64,000 bases of DNA from Flavimobilis massiliensis (GTDB lineage: Bacteria; Actinomycetota; Actinomycetes; Actinomycetales; Cellulomonadaceae): contig NZ_LT964979.1 of assembly GCF_900240335.1 (NCBI RefSeq), positions 2,852,001-2,916,000 of the forward strand. Reading direction: 5' to 3'. Shown here one piece after another: positions 46,551 to 51,989 of the stretch. Each line of letters starts with the position of its first letter. The first letter of the stretch is position 1. The position numbers were made by a program, and so were the translations under genes. Below the pieces are notes generated by a model. It did not search any database. It was not told the DNA's origin and saw only the letters and a program-made list of their open reading frames with translations.

Positions 46551-46845
46551 GGCCGACCTGATCGAGCCGATCCATCCGGGGGAGATCCTCATGGAGGACT
46601 TCATCGAGGGCTTCGGGATCACGCAGAACAAGCTCGCCGTGTCGATCGGTGTGCCGCCGCGCCGGATCAACGAGATCGTGCACGGCAAGCGGGGGATCAC
46701 CGCTGATACGGCGATCCGTCTGGCGCGCTACTTCGGAACGTCCGAGGAGCTCTGGATGAATCTGCAGTCGAACTACGAGCTCCGGCTCGAGCGCCGTGCA
46801 CTGCGCGACAAGGTTGCCGCGATCACGCCGTTGCATGTCGCATGA
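46525..46845 (+). CDS. HigA family antitoxin (cassette C6)
   Basis: A 106-residue XRE-type antitoxin, near-identical to the C1 and C7 copies (SNSSTTTEADLIEPIHPGEI, then the shared HTH core). GGAGGTG lies six bases before ATG 46525, which is preferred over ATG 46510. The stop overlaps the cargo ATG as ATGA. Confidence 0.92.
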   Translation: MSNSSTTTEADLIEPIHPGEILMEDFIEGFGITQNKLAVSIGVPPRRINEIVHGKRGITADTAIRLARYFGTSEELWMNLQSNYELRLERRALRDKVAAITPLHVA

Positions 46846-47360
46846 CCGGGCGTCTCATCGTGATCTCCGGCCTTCCCGGCGTCGGAAAGACAAGCGTGGC
46901 CGAGATCATCGCGGCGAGCACGGGGTCGGTCCACCTGTCCATCGACACCGTCGAGGAGTCGCTCCTTGCATGCGGTCTGCCGGCAGGGTGGGAAGTAGGT
47001 GTCGCGGCGTACGAGGCGGCGCGTGCAATGGCGGAGCAGAATCTGCGGCTCGGTCACGATGTCGTCGTTGATGCGGTCAACGACAGTGACGAGGCTCGGC
47101 AGACATGGCGGACGGCGGCCTCGCGAACAGGTGCACGCATCGAGTTCGTGTACCTCATGATCTCCGATGCGCGGGAGCATGAGCGAAGGCTCCGCGGCAG
47201 AAATCGCGGACTCACCCACGTCGGCGAGCCGACCTGGTCGGACGTGCAGCGCCGTCGCGCTGATTACGCCGCGTGGTCCGATGAGGTCGTGGAGTTCGAT
47301 ACGGCTGCGCGGACTGCGGACGAGGTTGCAGACGCGCTCGCTGCGCATCTCGGCGCGTAA
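46842..47360 (+). CDS. P-loop kinase-like ATPase (cargo of C6)
   Basis: A 172-residue protein of the AAA_33/zeta-toxin-like kinase group. The Walker A is SGLPGVGKTSVA at residues 8-19; VVVDAVNDSDEARQTW gives the middle acidic motif, and the C-terminal region DVQRRRADYAAWSD resembles the lid of small-molecule kinases. It might phosphorylate a nucleoside, antibiotic or sugar. It is coupled to higA by four bases. Confidence 0.82.
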   Translation: MTGRLIVISGLPGVGKTSVAEIIAASTGSVHLSIDTVEESLLACGLPAGWEVGVAAYEAARAMAEQNLRLGHDVVVDAVNDSDEARQTWRTAASRTGARIEFVYLMISDAREHERRLRGRNRGLTHVGEPTWSDVQRRRADYAAWSDEVVEFDTAARTADEVADALAAHLGA

Positions 47361-47402
47361 TGCGGGAACGTCATCGCTGATGGTTCTCCGTGTCGGAACG
47401 CA

Positions 47403-47426
47403 GTGGAGTTCCGATTTAACGTCTAG
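47403..47426 (+). repeat. R6: ychF-end repeat, VEFRFNV-TAG
   Basis: Reads VEFRFNV plus TAG with Arg CGA. GGAAC upstream pairs with GTTCC within it. It is followed by CGTTAATGACGC. Confidence 0.88.
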
Positions 47427-47447
47427 CGTTAATGACGCACCCCGTTA

Positions 47448-47453
47448 TACACT
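47448..47453 (+). promoter_or_regulatory. Leaderless -10 box of cassette C7
   Basis: TACACT lies six bases before the GTG of the frameshifted higB. Confidence 0.55.
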
Positions 47454-47459
47454 GGTCGA

Positions 47460-47740
47460 GTGATCAGATCGTTCGGCAGCACGGACACCGAGCGCATCTG
47501 GCATGAGCAGTACGTCAAGCGCGTTGACCGGACGGCGAGAGGGCGACCTTGCGGAAGTTCGAGCTGATTCATGCGGCGAAGGATGTCGAGGACCTCAGGG
47601 TCCCGCCAGGTAACCGCCTGGAGCGTCTGGTCGGTGACCGACGCGGGCAGCACAGCATCCGCGTGAACGCGCAATGGCGTCTCTGCTTCGTCTGGAGAGA
47701 TGGAGGTGCGGACAATGTCGAACTCGTCGACTACCACTGA
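47460..47740 (+). pseudogene. higB toxin with one-base deletion (cassette C7)
   Basis: It starts at GTG 47460 (IRSFGSTDTERIWHE) and ends VELVDYH at 47740, but spans 281 bases instead of 282. Alignment with the C6 copy puts a one-base deletion near 47535, where GGACGGCGAGAGGGCG replaces GCACCGTGCAACGGGCG. The 3' two thirds remain open in another frame from 47549. The toxin is probably lost while its antitoxin is kept. Confidence 0.85.
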
Positions 47741-48035
47741 GGACGACCTGATCGAGCCGATCCACCCTGGGGAGATCCTCATGGAGGACTTCATCGAGGG
47801 CTTCGGGATCGCGCAGAACAAGCTCGCCGTGTCCATCGGTGTGCCGCCGCGGCGCATCAACGAGATCGTGCACGGCAAGCGGGGTATCACGGCTGATACC
47901 GCGATCCGCCTGGCGCGGTACTTCGGCACGTCCGAGGAGTTCTGGATGAACCTGCAGTCTCACTTTGAACTGCGGATGGAACGGCGGGCACTCCGCGACA
48001 ACGTCGAGGCGATCACCCCGTTGCAGTCCGCGTGA
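47715..48035 (+). CDS. HigA family antitoxin (cassette C7)
   Basis: A 106-residue XRE-type antitoxin with the shared core; one visible change in the helix is GFGIAQNK for GFGITQNK. GGAGGTG precedes ATG 47715. Its stop overlaps the GTG of the kinase gene (GTGA). With its toxin frameshifted it is a second antitoxin without a working partner in its own cassette, as in C1. Confidence 0.9.
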   Translation: MSNSSTTTEDDLIEPIHPGEILMEDFIEGFGIAQNKLAVSIGVPPRRINEIVHGKRGITADTAIRLARYFGTSEEFWMNLQSHFELRMERRALRDNVEAITPLQSA

Positions 48036-48598
48036 ACGGAACAGCCTCGACCATCGTCGGCTCCGAGACCTCTCGGCTGATCTTCATCCGAGGCAACTCG
48101 GGCAGCGGGAAGCCGAGTCTTGCGAAGGCCATTCGTGCCGCTCGTCCGCGCGGCGTGGCGATCATCGGTCACGACGTTCTGCGTCGTGAGATCCTGCACG
48201 TGCGCGATCACCCAGGTGCCCTGAGCGTGCCGTACATCGACATGTCGGCACGCTTCGCCCTTGACCAAGGTCTCCACGTGATCGTCGAAGGGATCCTGCA
48301 TTCCGAGATCTACGGAGACATGTTGGCGCGTCTGCGTTCCGACCATCGAGGCGTGACTCGCTCCTACTGCTATGAACTCGGGCTGGACGAGACTCTGAGA
48401 AGGCATCGCACCAAGCCTTTGGCAGACGAAGTGACCGAGGAGATCGTCGCTTCCTGGTACCGCAGCGTCGATCGCGTGCCGGAACTCGACGAGGCCGTCC
48501 TCGGTGCAGGTCTTAGCGCCAGTGACGCTCTCGAGCGAGTCCTCGTCGACGTGGGCTGGGGTCGACGGGAAGGTGGCTCCTCGGAGTTAGGGTACTGA
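48032..48598 (+). CDS. P-loop kinase-like protein with altered Walker A (cargo of C7)
   Basis: A 188-residue kinase-like protein: IRGNSGSGKPSLAKAI near residue 18, IGHDVLRREILHVRD, VIVEGILHSEIYGDML and RHRTKPLADEVTEE. The residue after the P-loop Lys is Pro where Ser or Thr normally coordinates Mg-ATP, so activity may be impaired. It resembles the zeta-toxin/AAA_33 kinases and differs from the C6 cargo. GTG 48032 is coupled to higA. Confidence 0.82.
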   Translation: MNGTASTIVGSETSRLIFIRGNSGSGKPSLAKAIRAARPRGVAIIGHDVLRREILHVRDHPGALSVPYIDMSARFALDQGLHVIVEGILHSEIYGDMLARLRSDHRGVTRSYCYELGLDETLRRHRTKPLADEVTEEIVASWYRSVDRVPELDEAVLGAGLSASDALERVLVDVGWGRREGGSSELGY

Positions 48599-48639
48599 GG
48601 GCCATCGGCGTGGGTGATGGTCCTTGGTGACGGAACTCG

Positions 48640-48663
48640 GTGGAGTTCCGGTTTAATGTATAA
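48640..48663 (+). repeat. R7: ychF-end repeat, VEFRFNV-TAA
   Basis: Reads VEFRFNV plus TAA with Asn AAT and last Val GTA. CGGAACTC at 48631-48638 and GAGTTCCG at 48643-48650 form a perfect inverted repeat around GGTG. Confidence 0.85.
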
Positions 48664-48667
48664 AGAA

Positions 48668-48694
48668 GAATTCCTCCGCGTGGCGGAGGGATTC
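48668..48694. repeat. Hairpin just after R7
   Basis: GAATTCCTCCGC at 48668-48679 pairs with GCGGAGGGATTC at 48683-48694 with one wobble and a 3-base loop. It may terminate the C7 operon or be part of the C8 left end. Confidence 0.6.
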
Positions 48695-48761
48695 TGAGGT
48701 ACTCGTACCAGTCCAAGCCCGGTGCTCGTGGGCTCCACGGCACGGTTTCAGCCGTGACTAG

Positions 48762-48986
48762 CCACGTGCTATTGAAGCCTTAGCTGGCCGAGCGCGATTG
48801 GCACTATCACTGACGGTAGTCGATGGTGACGACGCCAAGGCAGCTGAGTTGTACATGTGGGCTTGGCATCTAGCCGGAACACTTCGCTCGACGATCTCGT
48901 TCGTAGAGGTTGCTGTTGGCAACACTCTTGATGCTCAAGTGGTCCCGTGGAATGCGGCGCAGCCCGGTCAGGACTGGGCGCTATGA
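48762..48986 (+). pseudogene. Abi-like protein fragment (cassette C8)
   Basis: An open stretch of 74 codons contains LSLTVVDGDDAKAAELYMWA and FVEVAVGNTLDAQVV, which match the N-terminal part of Abi-like abortive-infection family proteins. No good start codon is visible (TTG 48798 only) and the frame ends early at 48986, next to an IS remnant. It is probably a 5' fragment of a phage-defence gene broken by the insertion. The family assignment is tentative. Confidence 0.5.
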
Positions 48987-49030
48987 GACGGTACTGCAGT
49001 TGCTCTATGTGTTGACCGGGCCAAAAAGGC

Positions 49031-49416
49031 TTAAGTAGCTCTTCACGATCGAGGGTGTAGGGCGGGTCTGATCCGCCAGTTTCCAGCAGGGATCTGGAGA
49101 TCCGATTAGTGAGGTTGCGGAACCCGCGGGCGGAGACGTGAAGGTGTTCGAGTCTGCCGTTGAGTGCGTCGGACGATCCGTTGCTGGTGCCGGGTCGGGT
49201 GCGAGCCACGCCCGGCGGCAGCGAGACCGAGACCGTCGAACCGAGCGAAGGTGGTCAGATCGGGCTGGTCGAACCCTGCCGGTGGGGTAGCGTCAGTCAT
49301 GTCGAGGTCTTTCGGATGGAGGGAGTAGGAACCTCCATCCTCGGAAGACCTAGATGCCTATCCGGGAACCGACGCGCCGATCCGACCTACACGCTCATCT
49401 GCGAAGAGTTGCTCAA
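49031..49416 (-). mobile_element. Internally deleted ISL3-family element (cassette C8)
   Basis: Imperfect inverted ends of about 38 bases at 49031-49069 and 49378-49416 share CCTACACnCTC and GAAGAG blocks. On the minus strand, ATG 49300 begins an ISL3-like N-terminus (MTDATPPAGFDQPDLTTFAR). Further on, a piece of the C-terminus survives (NGRLEHLHVSARGFRNLTNR) in another frame. The middle of the transposase is gone, so this is a non-autonomous relic. Confidence 0.65.
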
Positions 49417-49469
49417 CGGTTGTCATCGACTTAGTTGACACCCCTACATGTGGGGCGTCATGGGGTTTC

Positions 49470-50102
49470 CTAATCTAAAGTAATGCGATCTCTCGTTCCT
49501 GAGCTCACGATATGCGGCTTACTTGGATAGAGGTGATAAAGCTCAGATTCAAATGTTCGTCCTTTCGGGGGGGTGCACGAGGATAAGTTGCAATTATGGA
49601 ATGTGACAAATTCACCAAAAGTGGCTTCAGAAAAATCGACGGAGCGAAGGCACTCATCTGGCGACGGGTGGGTGTCATAGATTCCGTTGAAACAGGTGTC
49701 TTCAATTTTCCCAACGAACTTGCAGTTGGCAAATTTGCTACCGTTAAAGTTCACCCTTTTTAAGATGCACTTAATGAACGTGCAATCGATGAAAGTGGTG
49801 CCATTGAAGTCTTTTCCCTGAAATTTGCACCTATCGAATATGCAGTTTTTGTACACCCCGTTATTGCTTGCAAATGTGGTGTTCGTCAGGTTGACTTGAG
49901 TGAATGTGCAAGACTCAAAGTTCGAATCATAGAAGATCTTTGACCCATCCAGGATCGATTTGCTAAAGTGGCAGCCCACGAAAGATACATTCTCAAAAAT
50001 CGCACTATCGAAGTCGGTGCTTGAAAAATCGTAGTCTTCAAAGGTGGCCCCCGAGAACTTTGTTTTTAGTTCTAGTTTTACACCCCTGTATTCATTGTTC
50101 AT
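49470..50102 (-). CDS. Pentapeptide repeat-containing protein (cassette C8)
   Basis: A 210-residue protein made largely of pentapeptide-like repeats with Phe or Leu every fifth residue (FSGATFEDYDFSSTDFDSAI, NFESCTFTQVNLTNTTF). Such proteins form a right-handed beta-helix and some mimic DNA to protect gyrase. The gene is AT-rich by eye (about 40-45% GC) in a high-GC genome and runs against all other cargo genes. This points to recent transfer from a low-GC host. No partner gene or export signal is seen. Confidence 0.85.
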   Translation of the reverse strand: MNNEYRGVKLELKTKFSGATFEDYDFSSTDFDSAIFENVSFVGCHFSKSILDGSKIFYDSNFESCTFTQVNLTNTTFASNNGVYKNCIFDRCKFQGKDFNGTTFIDCTFIKCILKRVNFNGSKFANCKFVGKIEDTCFNGIYDTHPSPDECLRSVDFSEATFGEFVTFHNCNLSSCTPPKGRTFESELYHLYPSKPHIVSSGTRDRITLD

Positions 50103-50599
50103 TCAAAAGTCTCCAATGATTGTGTCGCCGGAAAACGCTGGCCCCTTTTCCAGGGGCATCATCATACTTCTTCTGGTGGGTGTCGCGCTCCCGGCCGTTT
50201 TCAGTTGTGAAATGCCAGGGCAGTGTCATGCGGTCTAGGTAGGACTCTTGCGTCAGGATCCCCGCCGCTCTTGGCGGTCGCAGTCCCATCCGGTGTTACC
50301 CAGACCTGCTCACCCCCGCCCGCCAGATACTCACCACGCACGGGGCGTGGTGGAGTTCCGGTTCGACGTGTGACCCGCGAACCCCGCGCATCGAGCTGAC
50401 CGCCGCCCCAGCCCGTGCGGCCAGTGTCGTGGCGCAGGACCCGCCGACGCCCGCCCTCTGGGACGTGACTGTCTCGACAACACTCATCACAGCAGTACCG
50501 CGGACCGTTCTGCGCCAGCGACGCGACGCTCCGTATCACCGCGAGCCGTGAACAGCCTCCTTGATGCATGACACCGGGCACTCCCGTAACGTTGAGGGT
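50103..50599. other. Non-coding stretch containing repeat R8
   Basis: About 500 bases between the pentapeptide gene and the C9 hydrolase. Apart from R8 and a CACCACGC/GCGTGGTG inverted repeat just before it (50332-50352), I see no gene, and the short open frames here look like shadows. TAACGT lies seven bases before the hydrolase ATG and may be its -10 box. Confidence 0.5.
50350..50373 (+). repeat. R8: ychF-end repeat, VEFRFDV-TGA
   Basis: Reads VEFRFDV plus TGA in G/C-rich codons. About 55 further downstream bases (ACCCGCGAACCCCG onward) are nearly the same as those after R9. Confidence 0.82.
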
Positions 50600-51604
50600 A
50601 TGAATGGGGCGTTTTCAAGGAGTCGAGCGAAGGTGCCACCGGCGCAAGCTGGCCGACTCGACTCCACGGACCGCCGGTACGAGCCTTTCGTGCGCCTCGT
50701 CCCTGCCCCAGTGCGGCGGGTGGCCTCGTCGTGGCGGTGGGATGCGCCGGACGGGGGCGGTTCGTGGGGCCTGCACATCGAGCACGTGGGTGCCCCGGCG
50801 GCTCCGGTCCGAATGTTGCTGGTCCATGGGGCGGGAGGGAACGCGGCGGCGATGTGGCCCTACGCTGCACACCTGAGTCGCCTGGGTGTTCGGGTGACGG
50901 TGGTGGATCTGCCCGGTTACGGGCGAACGATCCGGGTGCGGCGTGGACGCCGCAGCGTCAGTTATGGCGACTGGCAGCAGTTGCTCGTCGATCTCGTGGG
51001 TCGCGAGCATGACGAGCGGCCACTTGTCCTCGTTGGGGCGAGCATGGGTGGTGCCCTCGCGGTCGACACGGCTGCAGTGACCGGACTGGCCAAGCGGGTC
51101 ATCGCGACCTGCCTGCTCGACCCGAGTCGGCCGGGCACCGCTGCCGCCATCGTGCGAGCCCCGTGGATAGCGCGGCTGGGATTGCCACTGCTGCGGTTCG
51201 CTCGGGGGCCAGCGGCGAATCTACGGATCCCGGTCCGCGTGCTGACCCCTATGTCTGCGATGTCAAACGACCCTGGCCTCAGTCATGCAGTGCTCACCGA
51301 CCGGCGCGGCGGTGGTGGCTCGATGCCGGTGGGCTGGTACCGCTCGTTCCTCGAGGCAGGTCCGGCTGTTCCACCCGAGCAATACCAAGGACCACCGGTC
51401 GTGCTGTTGCATCCGGCCGAGGATCGTTGGACTACGCCGGAGCTCAGCCTCGACTACCTCGGTCGACTTCACGGCAAGACCCGCGTCGTGATGCTTCCTG
51501 GCTGCGGCCACTTCCCCCTCGAGGAGCCCGGCCTCCAGGTCCTCCTGGACGCGGTTTCGGATGAGATTGAACAGGTGCTGGATGACCAGCGGAGAGGCCG
51601 CTGA
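50600..51604 (+). CDS. Alpha/beta hydrolase (cargo of C9)
   Basis: A 334-residue hydrolase. LLVHGAGGNAAAMWPYAAHL gives the oxyanion region, VGASMGGALAVD the nucleophile elbow, and LPGCGHFPLEEP the catalytic His. The substrate is unknown. ATG 50600 (MNGAFSRSRAK) lies seven bases after TAACGT and is preferred over ATG 50561. Repeat R9 follows 85 bases after the stop. There is no higBA in this cassette. Confidence 0.87.
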   Translation: MNGAFSRSRAKVPPAQAGRLDSTDRRYEPFVRLVPAPVRRVASSWRWDAPDGGGSWGLHIEHVGAPAAPVRMLLVHGAGGNAAAMWPYAAHLSRLGVRVTVVDLPGYGRTIRVRRGRRSVSYGDWQQLLVDLVGREHDERPLVLVGASMGGALAVDTAAVTGLAKRVIATCLLDPSRPGTAAAIVRAPWIARLGLPLLRFARGPAANLRIPVRVLTPMSAMSNDPGLSHAVLTDRRGGGGSMPVGWYRSFLEAGPAVPPEQYQGPPVVLLHPAEDRWTTPELSLDYLGRLHGKTRVVMLPGCGHFPLEEPGLQVLLDAVSDEIEQVLDDQRRGR

Positions 51605-51689
51605 GTCGGCCATGCGCGGTGAGGGACCGTAGTCCTGAGGCCGGTCTGGCCTGGTGAGGCGTGTATGCGTTCCCAGTCGTGGCGACGTC

Positions 51690-51713
51690 GTGGAGTTCCG
51701 GTTCAATGTGTGA
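51690..51713 (+). repeat. R9: last ychF-end repeat, VEFRFNV-TGA
   Basis: Reads VEFRFNV plus TGA with Asn AAT and last Val GTG. It closes the array. It may be the host's original ychF 3' end pushed downstream, since its codons are mostly G/C-ending. Confidence 0.82.
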
Positions 51714-51940
51714 CCCGCGAACCCCGAGCATCGGTCTGACCGCGGCCCCGGCTGCCTCGGGATGAGGGCGTTGGGGCGTCGTCGCGCCGGGGGCGTGTGC
51801 CCCCCTGCAGTTTCGTCGCACTTGGAACTCTCTGGATCGTTCGCGATTGAGGTGAGGTCGTCCGGCCGGATAACGTTTTTCTGGACAGTTTGTCCGGTGA
51901 TGCGCACGTACCCACCGCTCGGCGAGATGAACGGAGCACG

Positions 51941-51989
51941 ATGGACATCCACGAGGCAGCGATCGACGCGTACGTCCACGGGGACGCGA
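51941..51989 (+). pseudogene. 5' part of a small gene split by the IS element
   Basis: It starts MDIHEAAIDAYVHGDA behind ACGGAG and runs into the IS at 51990. Joined to 53911-54254 through the 15-bp duplication it reads straight on as one protein of about 130 residues. See the 3' part for its character. Confidence 0.75.
51975..51989 (+). repeat. Left copy of the 15-bp IS target duplication
   Basis: TCCACGGGGACGCGA occurs here and again at 53896-53910, directly outside the IS ends. Confidence 0.8.

Larger units (their letters stand above)
39809..51713 (+). mobile_element. Array of nine cassettes delimited by copies of the ychF 3' end
   Basis: Ten direct repeats of the ychF terminal 24 bases (R0-R9) bound nine cassettes: C1 39833-41211, C2 41212-42173, C3 42174-43340, C4 43341-45366, C5 45367-46235, C6 46236-47426, C7 47427-48663, C8 48664-50373, C9 50374-51713. 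All recognised cargo is on the + strand except the pentapeptide gene in C8. C1, C3, C6 and C7 start with higB-higA and C4 contains a chimeric higA. Several repeats (R3-R7) share an upstream block resembling GGTTGnTCCGTGCCGGAAC. No integrase, resolvase or replication gene lies inside. That it arose by site-specific insertion is inference from the repeats. Confidence 0.8.

Noticed and set aside
47549..47740. A separate 63-residue toxin gene in C7
   Set aside because: It is the 3' part of higB exposed by the one-base deletion, not an independent gene.
39809..51713. Classical integron with attC sites
   Set aside because: Some junctions contain GTTTAAC, which fits an attC R'' box. The partner GTT-type box is in the wrong order and orientation, no intI gene is seen, and the core is fully explained by ychF codons. 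Cassettes also carry their own promoters.
39809..51713. CRISPR array
   Set aside because: Repeats are 24 bases but spaced by 0.9-2.0 kb of genes, with no cas genes.
39809..51713. Simple local tandem duplication of the ychF end or misassembly
   Set aside because: Copies differ at silent positions, in stop codon and in flanks, and the intervening genes are unrelated, which neither copying nor misassembly explains.
39833..51713. Prophage or integrative conjugative element
   Set aside because: No structural, packaging, replication, relaxase or integrase gene is present; only small accessory genes and IS relics.
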